From: Desulfocapsa sp.
Lineage (GTDB): Bacteria > Desulfobacterota > Desulfobulbia > Desulfobulbales > Desulfocapsaceae
DNA length: 49,627 nucleotides
Direction: 5' to 3'
NCBI GenBank assembly: GCA_022712895.1
Contig: JAFLJS010000020.1
Coordinates: 1-49,627 of the forward strand
The notes beneath the pieces were generated by a model, which made no database searches, was not told the DNA's origin, and saw only the letters and a list, made by a program, of their open reading frames with translations. The stretch's first letter is position 1. The number at the start of each line of letters is the position of its first letter. Positions 16,515 through 26,373 of the stretch are shown piece after piece. A program made the position numbers and the translations under genes.

Positions 16515-17837
16515 TTAATTCAATTTTTCAAACCACTCAGCCATGGCAGCCATAGATATTTCCTTCCGTTTTTCACCCCGAAATTTTTTCGGAACTTTCT
16601 TTTCCCAGGCTGGAAAAAGTCCAAAGTTTACATTGGATGGCTGGAAGCGGTCAGGGTCAGTTGCTGTGAGGTGTTTTATCAGTGCCCCAAAAGCAGTGGT
16701 GGGTGGTGGCGGAATAAGCTCTTTCCCATAACAGGTGCGAGCGGCATTGAATCCGGCGAGCAGGCCCATGGCAGTCGATTCCACATAGCCCTCAACCCCT
16801 GAAAGCTGTCCGGCAAGGTAAATGCTGGGATAGCTTTTTAATTGCAAACTGGGCTCAAGGAGCAGCGGGGCACAAACAAAGGTATTGCGGTGGATGGAGC
16901 CAAGTCGTTCAAATTCAACGTTCTCCATACCCGGGATCATCCGGAAAATACGTTTCTGTTCAGGATAGGTAAGCTTTGTTTGAAATCCAACAAGGTTCAG
17001 AAACGTGCCTTCGCTGTTTTCCATGCGAAGTTGAACGACGGCGTAGGGATCTTTTCCAGTGCTTGGATCACGCAAGCCCACTGGTTTCATAGGCCCGTAG
17101 CGTAAAGTGTCTTCGCCACGTGCTCGCATGACTTCAATGGGCAAACAGCCCTCAAAGTATTTTTCTTCTTCAAACTCTTTCAGGGGAACAGTATCTCCTT
17201 CTCCAAGAGCGGTGATAAATGCAAGATACTGTTCCTTATCGAAGGGGCAGTTCAGGTAATCTCCAGGACCGTCCTGCCACCGTGATTTAGAATAGATGAT
17301 ATCCATGTTCAGTGATTCGGTAGAGACAATAGGAGCGATGGCATCGTAAAATGCCAGTCGATCACGTCCAGTGAGCACTGCAAGAGAATCTGCCATGGCT
17401 TCAGAGGTAAGAGGCCCTGTGGCAAGAATTGTCTGCATCTCCGGATCTTCAGCAAGTATGGTCTGTTCTTCTTGAATTAAATCAATATTGGCATGGTTTT
17501 GAATATGTTTAGTAACACTTGCTGCAAATTTGTCCCTATCAACTGCTAGAGCTTGTCCTGCTGGAACTGCTGTTTCATCGGCAATACGCATAAGAAGTGA
17601 GTCCATCTGTCGCATTTCAACTTTAAGCAGGCCCACCGCTGACGTGGGAGCATTTGAGCGAAGAGAGTTACTACAGACTAGCTCTGCCAGGGAAGGAGAG
17701 TTGTGAGCAGGGCTGTATTTCTCCGGCTTCATCTCGTAAAGTTTTACTTTACAGCCGCGTTCAGCTGCCTGCCATGCAGCTTCACAGCCAGCAAGACCTG
17801 CTCCAATTATTTTTATAGTTTTATTTTGTGTATTCAT
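16515..17837 (-). CDS. trmFO: tRNA uracil-54 C5-methyltransferase, folate/FAD-dependent (TrmFO)
   Basis: A 440-aa flavoprotein of normal length. The N-terminal FAD-binding motif is IIGAGLAGCEAAW. The NSLRSNA, MKPVGLRDP and LAGQLSGVEGYVES segments conserved in TrmFO are all present. The enzyme forms 5-methyluridine (T54) in the T-loop of tRNA from methylenetetrahydrofolate. It is the last of three minus-strand genes after mutL and the 3D-domain lipoprotein, 62 bp downstream of the latter, and it ends before a strong bidirectional terminator. Confidence 0.97.
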   Translation of the reverse strand: MNTQNKTIKIIGAGLAGCEAAWQAAERGCKVKLYEMKPEKYSPAHNSPSLAELVCSNSLRSNAPTSAVGLLKVEMRQMDSLLMRIADETAVPAGQALAVDRDKFAASVTKHIQNHANIDLIQEEQTILAEDPEMQTILATGPLTSEAMADSLAVLTGRDRLAFYDAIAPIVSTESLNMDIIYSKSRWQDGPGDYLNCPFDKEQYLAFITALGEGDTVPLKEFEEEKYFEGCLPIEVMRARGEDTLRYGPMKPVGLRDPSTGKDPYAVVQLRMENSEGTFLNLVGFQTKLTYPEQKRIFRMIPGMENVEFERLGSIHRNTFVCAPLLLEPSLQLKSYPSIYLAGQLSGVEGYVESTAMGLLAGFNAARTCYGKELIPPPPTTAFGALIKHLTATDPDRFQPSNVNFGLFPAWEKKVPKKFRGEKRKEISMAAMAEWFEKLN

Positions 17838-17899
17838 AATTTGTTGTTTTTTTTAAAAAAAAAGAGAATTGAAAATGCTTACAAATGATGTGCCAAAAT

Positions 17900-18478
17900 C
17901 TAAGGTTTTTCGATGGTAACATAGACCTTTCGCCTACCCCACTGTAATGCTTCAGAGTGAGAGTTGAAATAGAGGTCAATCCTGTCTATGCCCTTGATGG
18001 CGCCGCCCCGGTCTTCGACTACGCCCCATCCATATCCGGGTACATACATTCGCGTACCGAAGGGATAGTACTTTGTGTCTGCGGCAATGGTTCCATCTTC
18101 CGGGAGGAAATACCAGGGGAAAAGAATAATACGGGTCGGAATCATCCACGGTCTTTCCAGGCTATCCATGGAGAAAAACCCTTCCTCCGGCTCCTCGGGA
18201 TATTCTCCATTTGCCGTCTGCCCTGTGTAAGTCCGACCTTTCCCACTCCCTGCACTCACGTATCTGTTCCAGAAATCGAGTTTTAAATAGGACCAGCTTC
18301 CACGTTCCCAGGAACAGCATTTGGCGCAACCGCAGTAGGCGGTGGTCTCCATTATCCGTCCCACAGGCTTCTTGGAACAGCCAGCCAGAATTGCCAGGCA
18401 ACAAAACAATCCCAACAGGAAAGAATGTGTGCGCAGCGGGTTGCGGCTTTTTGTTTTTTTCAAGTGCGATGGAACCAT
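17900..18478 (-). CDS. 3D-domain lipoprotein
   Basis: A 192-aa protein with a lipoprotein signal: a basic N-terminus, a hydrophobic segment at about 19-33, and lipobox LAGC with Cys near residue 34. The C-terminal region (about 120-190) is a 3D domain, named for three conserved Asp residues and related to MltA lytic transglycosylases, seen here as VVEDRGGAIKGIDRIDLYF. A TAYCGCAKCC motif near residue 47 is also typical of such proteins. It probably cleaves or binds peptidoglycan at the envelope. Its 5' end overlaps the mutL 3' end by 19 bp, indicating coupled translation despite unrelated function. Confidence 0.85.
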   Translation of the reverse strand: MVPSHLKKTKSRNPLRTHSFLLGLFCCLAILAGCSKKPVGRIMETTAYCGCAKCCSWERGSWSYLKLDFWNRYVSAGSGKGRTYTGQTANGEYPEEPEEGFFSMDSLERPWMIPTRIILFPWYFLPEDGTIAADTKYYPFGTRMYVPGYGWGVVEDRGGAIKGIDRIDLYFNSHSEALQWGRRKVYVTIEKP

Positions 18479-20250
18479 TTTTTTATATCAGCATCGGAAA
18501 ATTGTTTTAAAACCGGGCGTCCATGAGGACAGTGGGAAAAAAGATTAGCCCTTGCCATATTATTCAGTAAGGCTTCTATCTCTTCAGGTGAGAGTCTATC
18601 CCCAGCTTTTACGGCAGACTTACAGGCCATGGAGGCAAGGATATCTTCGAGAAGAGAACCATTTGCTTGTTTATTCTGTGCTGTACCAAATTGCTCCAAA
18701 ATATCCAACAGAAGATCTGAGGGAGAAATATGACTGCCAAGGGCGGGAATAGCTGAAATGACGTAGGAGTTATCCCCGAAATCACGAATGTAAAAGCCCA
18801 TTTTTTCTAAAGAGTCTGAGTATTGTTCAACTTTATCACTGTCAACACGAGAAAGCTCTACAGTTTCCGGGAACATAAGATTTTGACTGGAGATCCTGCC
18901 TTGGAGAAACTGCTTTTTTAACTTTTCAAAGAGTAGGCGTTCATGGGCAGCGTGTTGATCGATGACGATCAGTCCAGCAGATGACTGACAGAAAATGTAG
19001 AGATTGTTGAACTGGCCTATAACTTTCAGACCATGGCCCTGTTGTTGCTTCTTGGTAAAAGCCGGTTGTTGTCTCACTGGACTTGGCGATTCTACCACGG
19101 GTAGCGGGGACTGAGCATGTTTTGTGCTGCCGCCGGGTACTGGTTCTGCTGTTGTGCCAATGTAGGACGCTACTGGTTTGATTGGCGAAGGTGTCATGGT
19201 GGCCTGTCGAACAGGTGTGGCTGCTTCTTTTTGTTTGAAAAATGAGTTGCGCAAGGTACTTTGGTATGCTTGCATTGTTTCCTGAATTGTCTGCACAATA
19301 AGCTGATGCATATCACGACTGGCTCTGAACCTGACTTCCTGTTTCGTCGGATGCACATTGACATCCACTTCGGCTGGATCAATATGCAGATGCAGGAGTC
19401 CGGCAGGATTCCTACCCTTCATCAAAAAACCGCGCAATCCTTCGGTTACACCATGGCTGAGCATACGGTCTTTCACTGATCGTCCATTGACCAGAAGTTT
19501 GATACGGGCAGATCCTTTGATCTGTGCGTCCGGTGGAATGAGGAACCCTGAGAGTCTGGGCAGAGTCTTGCCATGTGCCGTTTCTATCTCAATAAAGTCA
19601 CCGGAATAGTGGAGAATGCCTGCCAGCCGTTGGGCAAGATTCTGTTCAGAATCGAGGAGCAGTGTCTGGCGATCATCGACTCGTAGTAAAAAACTGACAT
19701 CGGGCGCAGCCAGTGCGTAGTTTTTAACGATCTCATCAATATGTCCGATTTCAGTACGTTTGGTGCGCAGGAATTTTTTTCTGGCCGGGGTGTTGCCAAA
19801 GAGATTCCGAATCTCCATGATGGTTCCCCGTGAACACCCGGATTCATGGATTTTGAACAGTTTTCCGTAATTGAGGATGGCAGTGGTGCCAAGATCGTCT
19901 GCCTGGTGTCTGGAAGTGATGGTCATTCGTGAAACAGAGGAAATGGAGGGGATAGCCTCTCCACGAAATCCCAAGGAGCTGATGGCCTCAAGATCGTGAG
20001 CCTCGGTAATCTTGGAAGTACCATGACGCTCAAGGCAAAGCAGGACATCATCTTCAACCATGCCCTCACCGTTATCGATCACCCGGATGAGTCTGGTGCC
20101 TCCACCTTCAATTTCAACTTCAATTCGTGTAGCACCGGCATCAAGGCTGTTTTCGATAAGTTCTTTGACAACAGATGCCGGTCGTTCCACCACTTCTCCG
20201 GCGGCGATACGATTGGCGAGTTGTTCTGGCAGGACTCTAATTTTAGACAT
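18460..20250 (-). CDS. mutL: DNA mismatch repair protein MutL (endonuclease type)
   Basis: A 596-aa protein. The N-terminal GHKL ATPase motifs are intact: ELIENSLDAGA, DNGEGM and SLGFRGEA. A linker spans about 340-410. The C-terminal domain carries the endonuclease metal-binding motif DQHAAHERLLFE, with the accessory ACKSAVKAG and CPHGRPV elements. It therefore belongs to the nicking type found in bacteria without MutH. It starts 57 bp from the divergent P-loop/FHA/phosphatase gene and overlaps the 3D-domain lipoprotein gene by 19 bp. No mutS is present in the window. Confidence 0.97.
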   Translation of the reverse strand: MSKIRVLPEQLANRIAAGEVVERPASVVKELIENSLDAGATRIEVEIEGGGTRLIRVIDNGEGMVEDDVLLCLERHGTSKITEAHDLEAISSLGFRGEAIPSISSVSRMTITSRHQADDLGTTAILNYGKLFKIHESGCSRGTIMEIRNLFGNTPARKKFLRTKRTEIGHIDEIVKNYALAAPDVSFLLRVDDRQTLLLDSEQNLAQRLAGILHYSGDFIEIETAHGKTLPRLSGFLIPPDAQIKGSARIKLLVNGRSVKDRMLSHGVTEGLRGFLMKGRNPAGLLHLHIDPAEVDVNVHPTKQEVRFRASRDMHQLIVQTIQETMQAYQSTLRNSFFKQKEAATPVRQATMTPSPIKPVASYIGTTAEPVPGGSTKHAQSPLPVVESPSPVRQQPAFTKKQQQGHGLKVIGQFNNLYIFCQSSAGLIVIDQHAAHERLLFEKLKKQFLQGRISSQNLMFPETVELSRVDSDKVEQYSDSLEKMGFYIRDFGDNSYVISAIPALGSHISPSDLLLDILEQFGTAQNKQANGSLLEDILASMACKSAVKAGDRLSPEEIEALLNNMARANLFSHCPHGRPVLKQFSDADIKKWFHRT

Positions 20251-20307
20251 GGAGACAGGTTACTTTAGTGTTTGTGAAAAAATCAAGTTTACCCGGTACG
20301 GGTGTTC

Positions 20308-22464
20308 ATGATAGAATATACACCATTAGAGGTTGAGTCTAGCAGAATTATACCCTTGTCCCCAGGAATCTTGTGCGTGCCCATGATAGATCCGCTGAAA
20401 AAGAAACTGATTCCCATAGAAGATTTGCAGGAGATTCGAGGGGTACAGTTACCCGCCCGTTTGAACTTTGTGCAACTCATTGTGACGGGTCCGCCAGGAG
20501 CTGGAAAGACCTATTACATCAATAAGGTACATGGCTGGCCGAATGAAGGCTATGTTGATCTTACCCGAAAAGGGTGGTGGAAGGATCAGACCCTGACGTA
20601 TCGTCCGCGTGAAGTGCATCTCGGCTTTCCTTTTAAAGGCTTTGACGAAGCGTTAACGGTTTTCGACAAAGAGTGGCTGGAAGCAGAAGAACCGTTAATT
20701 TTAGAATATGATCGTATTCAGATTCCCCCGACCAGTACCAATATCATTCAGGTCAACTGGCTCACCCGGTATATTTTTGAATTTTTACTGCCTGATCCCA
20801 AGAAAATATTTAAACGACGAAAGGCCAGACATAGTGAAGGGTATTTTCCAGTGGACGAAAATCTGAGTCTTGAAATGGTCACACGGCAATCGGAACTGTA
20901 TCGTGAAGTTGCTCTCTATATGGACCGTGCTGGAATGCAGGTATATGTCCGGGAAGGAATCAGTAAGATTCCCATGCGGATCGCTGAGGAAGATAACGTT
21001 AATGTGCCTCCCTGGGCCGAAGCCAGATCAACCTTTTCGCCTGATTTAAGTACCCTGGCCGGTTGGAAATGGCTTGTCTTTCGAGAAGAACCCATTCACT
21101 GGTTTACAGTAACTGATGTGTTACAGGAGGTCACTGAACAGTGTCGTATCGCCCATGACGGAAAAACGTTTGAGATGATCATTGGCGATCAGCATTTTGT
21201 CTTCCGGCCTGAAATTCCCAAAGGAGTGAAGAAAAAACATATTAAAAAGAATTGGGTTATTGCCAGATCAAAGGATTGCACAAGAGACAGCATCTATGCC
21301 TTTTCCAGGATTAAGGTGGATGAAACGATTCTTATCGGACGAGACAATGAGCAGTACAATGAAATTTTTCACTTTTCCAAGGATATCAGCAAACGCCATT
21401 TAACGGTTACCAACAGAAAAGGTGATTTGATTCTTAAACCTCAGGAAGTGACAACTCCCATTCAGATTATCAGAAGTGGCGATCAGGATATTCGGGAGCG
21501 CTTGAGTACCAATCGATTTAATGCGGTAACAGCCATTCAGGATATATATGGTGGTAAGTTAAATCTTCTTCCCACGGTTGAGGCAATGAACACCATCCGG
21601 GAAGTAAATGGGATTTTGGGTAATGAAGCGTACCGAGAAAAGATTGATTCCGGTGTTCCCGGGGCTCTGTTACAGATCCCCGATGAACAGACCCTGGTCA
21701 TTATCGGTGATCTGCACGCAAATATGGATAATTTACTCAAAATCCTCACTGAAAATTGTTTGATTGCCCATCTGGCCGCAGGCAGTGCCACTCTGGTTGT
21801 TCTTGGTGATGCTGTGCATTCAGAAGTTCCTGGAGAGATGGAGAAGATGGACAGTTCCATTCTGATGATGGATTTCATTTTTAAACTGAAGTGTGAGTTT
21901 CCCGAGAACTTTTTTTATATTCTTGGAAATCATGACAGTTTTGATAGCGAGATCAGTAAAAATGGAGTTTCTCAGGGGGTGTTGATGCGCAAGCTTTTGC
22001 AGGAGTTACGAGGCAGTGAATATGTAACTGAAATGCAAAGTTTTTATGACTTGCTGCCCCTGATCATGACTACCAGGTCTTGTGTGGCCTGTCATGCCGC
22101 TCCGCCCCGCAAGCGTCTTTCACATAACTATATCGTTGAGTTACGAGAGCATCCAAAAACCGTACAGGAAATTATCACTAACCGGCTTAAACGCTCACAC
22201 TATCTGGCAGGCTATGATAAAAAGGATGTGAAACGGTTCCGAACCAGTCTTGATCTTCCGAAGAAGACCACTTTTGTGGTAGGGCACACCCCCCTTGACC
22301 CCTTTAACAGTATTTGGAAAAATGCTGGCAATATCAAGGGGCATCATATTATATATAGTGGCCATTTAGACGGGCCGAGTTTGTTTATGCAGGTACGGGG
22401 GAAAATGATTCCTCTGACGTATCCTGCGGAACCGCTTTTGAAAATTATTAATGAAATGTCATAA
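20308..22464 (+). CDS. P-loop ATPase/kinase-like, FHA-like and metallophosphatase fusion protein
   Basis: A protein of about 718 aa. A Walker A motif (TGPPGAGKTYY) lies near residue 62, in a domain of about 220 residues that could be a kinase or other P-loop phosphotransferase. Residues about 330-390 resemble an FHA phosphothreonine-binding domain (ILIGRDN ... DISKRHLTV ... GDLILKP). Residues about 460-718 are a calcineurin-like phosphatase with GDLHANMDN, GDAVHS, GNHDSF, CHAAPP and GHTPLD; the usual GDxxDRG is altered. The combination of phosphate transfer, phosphopeptide recognition and phosphatase in one chain is unusual. A GTG six bases upstream (20302) is an alternative start. The DUF47 and Pit genes follow, 20 bp after the stop, suggesting a role in phosphate metabolism or signalling. 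No closer family is recognised. Confidence 0.8.
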   Translation: MIEYTPLEVESSRIIPLSPGILCVPMIDPLKKKLIPIEDLQEIRGVQLPARLNFVQLIVTGPPGAGKTYYINKVHGWPNEGYVDLTRKGWWKDQTLTYRPREVHLGFPFKGFDEALTVFDKEWLEAEEPLILEYDRIQIPPTSTNIIQVNWLTRYIFEFLLPDPKKIFKRRKARHSEGYFPVDENLSLEMVTRQSELYREVALYMDRAGMQVYVREGISKIPMRIAEEDNVNVPPWAEARSTFSPDLSTLAGWKWLVFREEPIHWFTVTDVLQEVTEQCRIAHDGKTFEMIIGDQHFVFRPEIPKGVKKKHIKKNWVIARSKDCTRDSIYAFSRIKVDETILIGRDNEQYNEIFHFSKDISKRHLTVTNRKGDLILKPQEVTTPIQIIRSGDQDIRERLSTNRFNAVTAIQDIYGGKLNLLPTVEAMNTIREVNGILGNEAYREKIDSGVPGALLQIPDEQTLVIIGDLHANMDNLLKILTENCLIAHLAAGSATLVVLGDAVHSEVPGEMEKMDSSILMMDFIFKLKCEFPENFFYILGNHDSFDSEISKNGVSQGVLMRKLLQELRGSEYVTEMQSFYDLLPLIMTTRSCVACHAAPPRKRLSHNYIVELREHPKTVQEIITNRLKRSHYLAGYDKKDVKRFRTSLDLPKKTTFVVGHTPLDPFNSIWKNAGNIKGHHIIYSGHLDGPSLFMQVRGKMIPLTYPAEPLLKIINEMS

Positions 22465-22484
22465 TTCCGATTTGTGGAGATAAA

Positions 22485-23171
22485 ATGGTTATGAAAACAA
22501 CGAGTCCCCTGGCTGGCCTTTTACGAAAATCACCCTTTAAACCTATTCAGGAACATATGCGGGTTGTTATTACCTGCGTGGCACTGCTTCCAGAACTCTT
22601 TGATGGGGTCTATAAAAAAGATCAGGACAGTGTGCAACGGATTGCACAGCAAATCAATGAGCGTGAAACAGCAGCTGATAAAATTAAGTCCGTATTTCGT
22701 GGCAATATGCCCAACACGCTGCTCTTACCTGTTGATAGAAAAGACCTTCTCAGTCTGATCAATGAACAGGATGCCATTGCCGATGGTGCTGAAAAGATAG
22801 GACAGATTCTTGAAAGTCGGGATATGCTGATTCCACCTGCTATCAAGGACAGTTTTGACGACCTCCTGGAAAGCACAGTGACAATCTGTGAACAGGCTAA
22901 GTTAATGATTGAAGAGCTTGACGAACTTGTCCACGTTGGCTTTTCGGGACGTGAGCACGACAGGGTTATGGCGATGATCAAGGTTGTACGTAAAGAAGAA
23001 CACGACATTGATCAGATATTACGCAAGGTGAACAGAACACTGTTTATGGCTGAGAAAGAGCTTGATCCGGTATCAGTTATGTTCTGGTATAAGATCATTG
23101 AAGAGATTGGGGATATCTCAGATCATGCCGAGAATATGGCAGATCGTTTGTTGCTGTTTTTGTCAAAATAA
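22485..23171 (+). CDS. PhoU-like DUF47 family protein (Pit accessory)
   Basis: A 228-aa all-helical protein of the DUF47 (TIGR00153) family, distantly related to PhoU. Recognisable segments are KIKSVFRGNMPNTLLLPVDR, DLLSLINEQD and a C-terminal EIGDISDHAENMADRL. Members are usually encoded directly beside Pit-type phosphate carriers and are thought to modulate transport. That arrangement holds here, with pit 71 bp downstream. GGAG precedes the ATG. It probably binds metal clusters through acidic helix motifs, as in PhoU, but that is family knowledge, not seen directly. Confidence 0.9.
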   Translation: MVMKTTSPLAGLLRKSPFKPIQEHMRVVITCVALLPELFDGVYKKDQDSVQRIAQQINERETAADKIKSVFRGNMPNTLLLPVDRKDLLSLINEQDAIADGAEKIGQILESRDMLIPPAIKDSFDDLLESTVTICEQAKLMIEELDELVHVGFSGREHDRVMAMIKVVRKEEHDIDQILRKVNRTLFMAEKELDPVSVMFWYKIIEEIGDISDHAENMADRLLLFLSK

Positions 23172-23242
23172 ATATGAATTACTCATTTCATTCGCTCACA
23201 ATCGATGTTGACTGAACAGGGAAGAAAAAGGGAAGAGGAAAA

Positions 23243-24508
23243 ATGGAAATTATAGCTGCATACGGAACCATCTTTATGATACTGGCCATCATTTTTGGTT
23301 TGTACATGACCTGGGGCGTCGGAGCAAATGATCTGGCCAATGCTATGGGAACTTCTGTTGGCGCAGGAGCAGTAACTGTTAAGCAGGCCATTTGCATTGC
23401 CATCATTTTTGAGTTTGCAGGTGCAGTTATTGCCGGAGGCAATGTTACATCAACAATCCGCAAAGGCATTATTGACCCCACAGCTATTGTAGCTACACCC
23501 GAGATTCTTGTGTACGGCATGCTGGCCTCTCTTCTTGCCGCTGCTGTGTGGCTGATGATTGCTTCAAGCCGTGGCTGGCCTGTTTCCACCACTCACTCCA
23601 TTGTCGGAGCACTTATCGGTTTTGCTGTCGTGGGAATCGGGCCGGATGCTGTGAACTGGGGCAAGGTCGGTAAAATTGTTGCCAGTTGGGTTATCTCTCC
23701 TGCAATTGGTGGCACCATTGCCTTTTTGCTGGTTATGTCCACCAGAAAGTTGATTTTTAACAGTGAAAACCCCCTGAAGAGTGCCAAACGATATGCACCG
23801 ATATATGTATTTATGTTGGGGTTTGTTATCTCTTTAATCACCATGTTTAAGGGGCTGAAACATCTGAATATAGATCTTTCTGTAGTGCAGAGTTTTATGC
23901 TGGCAATAGTTGCCGGATTGTTTACTGCAGCAGTTGGCTGGTATTTTATAAGCAAAGTCGAAGAAGATCCAGAAGCTGACCGGGAATTCCACTTTGCAAG
24001 TGTTGAAAAAGTTTTCACTCCCATGATGCTTTTTACTGCCTGTGCCATGGCATTTGCCCATGGCTCAAATGATGTTGCCAATGGTATTGGTCCGCTTGCT
24101 GCTGTTATCAGTATTGTAAGTTCCGGTGGTGAGGTCATGCAGACATCTGCAATGCCGATCTGGATTCTCGTGGTCGGTGGAACAGGTATTGTGGTTGGTC
24201 TTGTTACCATGGGGTATAAGGTTATGCTCACCGTTGGGACGAAAATCACTGAGCTTACCCCGTCTCGAGGCTTTTGTGCTGAACTTGCTGCGGCCAGTAC
24301 CGTTGTTCTGGCATCCCGTACCGGAATTCCTGTCTCCACGACCCATATTCTTGTGGGAGCGGTTTTAGGCGTCGGTCTGGCTCGTGGAATTGGAGCCCTT
24401 GACCTGCGTGTTGTCTTAAATATTATTATTTCCTGGGTTGTCACCCTGCCTGCTGGTGCTCTTATGGCCATGGTGTTTTTCTTCTTCCTGAAAGGTGTTT
24501 TTGGTTGA
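23243..24508 (+). CDS. pit: Inorganic phosphate transporter, Pit family
   Basis: A 421-aa membrane protein with about ten hydrophobic segments. The two homologous halves carry the PHO4 signatures GANDLANAMGT near residue 30 and HGSNDVANGIGP near residue 275, and the STTHS/STTH segments. Pit carriers take up phosphate, often as a metal-phosphate complex, driven by the proton gradient; some family members in anaerobes may use sodium. A clear ribosome-binding site (GGGAAGAGG) precedes the ATG. It follows the DUF47 regulator, and the class A PBP gene starts 3 bp after its stop codon, so translation is probably coupled. Confidence 0.93.
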   Translation: MEIIAAYGTIFMILAIIFGLYMTWGVGANDLANAMGTSVGAGAVTVKQAICIAIIFEFAGAVIAGGNVTSTIRKGIIDPTAIVATPEILVYGMLASLLAAAVWLMIASSRGWPVSTTHSIVGALIGFAVVGIGPDAVNWGKVGKIVASWVISPAIGGTIAFLLVMSTRKLIFNSENPLKSAKRYAPIYVFMLGFVISLITMFKGLKHLNIDLSVVQSFMLAIVAGLFTAAVGWYFISKVEEDPEADREFHFASVEKVFTPMMLFTACAMAFAHGSNDVANGIGPLAAVISIVSSGGEVMQTSAMPIWILVVGGTGIVVGLVTMGYKVMLTVGTKITELTPSRGFCAELAAASTVVLASRTGIPVSTTHILVGAVLGVGLARGIGALDLRVVLNIIISWVVTLPAGALMAMVFFFFLKGVFG

Positions 24509-24511
24509 TTT

Positions 24512-26368
24512 GTGGCTCCGTCTAAGAAAAAAGCAGTTGCTCGACCTGCATCAAAAAAGAAAAGGGTATACAAGAAGCCGCTGAACGAGAAACATATCAT
24601 CGGTTTTTTGTTTACCATTGCACTCAGTTTGAGTCTCTTTCTTGGAGGCTTACTGTTGACTCTGGCGCTTCTCAAAGTCCCTGATATCCGGACAGTTGCT
24701 GAGTATAGACCTGTTCAGGCTTCTGAGATTCTTGATCGCCATGGCAGGGTTATTGCGCGTATTTATGCGGAGAACAGAACAGTTGTTCCCCTCCATCAGC
24801 TCCCTGACTATCTCCCCCAGGCCTTTGTCGCAGCAGAAGACAGTCGTTTTTATGAACATCCGGGGCTTGATTTCTGGTCCGTCTTTCGAGCTGCACTGAA
24901 TAACGCAAGAAGTGGCAGACGGGGACAGGGGGGCTCTACTATCACTCAGCAGGTTGCTAAATCACTTCTGCTGACACCTGAAAAAACCTATCTGCGTAAA
25001 TTTAAAGAGGCCATACTTGCCTGGCGTATCGATACCTTGCTAACAAAAGATGAAATTCTCCATATTTATCTAAATCAAATATACCTGGGCAGTGGTGCCT
25101 ATGGGGTGGAAGCAGCATCTTGGGACTATTTTGATAAATCGGCGCGAGAGTTGAGTGTTGGTGAAGCAGCAATTCTGGCTGGGCTTCCCCAGGCACCAAG
25201 CAGATATGCTCCTGATAAACATATGGAAGCTGCGAGAAAACGACAGCGCTATGTTTTAAACCGTATGGTGGCCAATGGTTATCTGAGTTCTTCTTCTGCA
25301 CGTAGGGCCTATGACCAACCAGTAAGACTTACGGGTGGGAAACAAAAACGCCGGGGAGAAAATGGCTATTTCACTCAGCTGGTGCGCAAACAGGCAGAGA
25401 AGATTCTGGACATGTCCCTTAACCGGGCAGGTGTTCGCATATACACCACCCTCGATACAACTATTCAGAGAAAAACGGTGAAGGCATTACGTAAGGGGAT
25501 TTCTAGGAGATTTCCAGGAGAGACAAAGGTGCAAGGAGCTGCAATTGTAATAGATGCTACAGGCGGCGAAGTTCGGGCGCTTGTAGGTGGACGTAATTTC
25601 AACAACAGTGCTTTTGATAGAGCAACCCAAGGTAGACGTTCAGCCGGGTCGTTGTTTAAACCGATTCTCTACAGCACAGCCTTTGCCAATGGTTTTACAC
25701 CAAATAGCATAATAATGGATAGTCCGTTTTCCAGTAAAGGGCGACAGGGAAAAGTCTGGAAACCAAAGAACTTTACAGGTAGGCATTATGGCGCAACCAC
25801 CCTGCACGATGGTTTGATATACTCTCGAAATATTGTGGCCATTAAACTTCTGCAGCAGGTAGGAATCAAGAAAGTGCAAAAGCAGGCAGAGCAATTTGGC
25901 ATACGTCCCCCAATTACATCCGACCTGTCTTTAGCACTTGGAGCAACAGGAGTTTCACTGCTTGAGATCACTGCCGCTTATGCACCATTTGTCACTGAGG
26001 GAAAGTATAGTGAACCTATTCTTATTAAAAAGATTAAAAGAAATAATGGTACATCTGTTTACCAGGCAAAAGCTGTGTCTCGCCAGGTGATCAGTCCAAA
26101 TGTAGCAAATACCATGAAAGGTTTGTTGATGGATGTTGTCAGCAGAGGTACCGGGAAACGTGCAGCAGGTGTTCCTGGCCCTGCAGGTGGAAAGACAGGT
26201 ACCACCAATGAAAACAGAGACGCATGGTTTGTAGGTTTTAGCGGACAGCGCCTGGGTGGGGTCTGGATTGGTCATGATAATAATAACAGCCTCGGGCCCG
26301 GGAAGAGCGGAGGCGTTGTGGCTGCCCCTATCTGGCGTGATATTATGCGTAAAGAGAAGAGTAACTGA
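24512..26368 (+). CDS. Class A penicillin-binding protein (PBP1A family)
   Basis: A 618-aa bifunctional peptidoglycan synthase. A short basic cytoplasmic tail and a membrane anchor (about 28-52) precede the GT51 glycosyltransferase domain (about 70-245: EDSRFYEHPG, QGGSTITQQVAKSLLL, LNQIYLGSGAYGVEAA). The transpeptidase domain (about 330-610) has SLFK near residue 380, SRN near 433, and KTGTT near 560. It acts at the periplasmic face of the inner membrane. The start is a GTG at 24512, 3 bp after the pit stop codon, with a weak ribosome-binding signal consistent with coupling to pit. Co-transcription with phosphate transport is noteworthy but has no clear functional reason. Confidence 0.93.
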   Translation: MAPSKKKAVARPASKKKRVYKKPLNEKHIIGFLFTIALSLSLFLGGLLLTLALLKVPDIRTVAEYRPVQASEILDRHGRVIARIYAENRTVVPLHQLPDYLPQAFVAAEDSRFYEHPGLDFWSVFRAALNNARSGRRGQGGSTITQQVAKSLLLTPEKTYLRKFKEAILAWRIDTLLTKDEILHIYLNQIYLGSGAYGVEAASWDYFDKSARELSVGEAAILAGLPQAPSRYAPDKHMEAARKRQRYVLNRMVANGYLSSSSARRAYDQPVRLTGGKQKRRGENGYFTQLVRKQAEKILDMSLNRAGVRIYTTLDTTIQRKTVKALRKGISRRFPGETKVQGAAIVIDATGGEVRALVGGRNFNNSAFDRATQGRRSAGSLFKPILYSTAFANGFTPNSIIMDSPFSSKGRQGKVWKPKNFTGRHYGATTLHDGLIYSRNIVAIKLLQQVGIKKVQKQAEQFGIRPPITSDLSLALGATGVSLLEITAAYAPFVTEGKYSEPILIKKIKRNNGTSVYQAKAVSRQVISPNVANTMKGLLMDVVSRGTGKRAAGVPGPAGGKTGTTNENRDAWFVGFSGQRLGGVWIGHDNNNSLGPGKSGGVVAAPIWRDIMRKEKSN

Positions 26369-26373
26369 AGCGA

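Noticed and set aside
23593-24675. A 360-codon reading frame on the minus strand across pit and the PBP start
   Set aside because: It is antisense to the clearly conserved Pit coding sequence, has no recognisable motif, and its composition follows from the codon pattern of the opposite strand.
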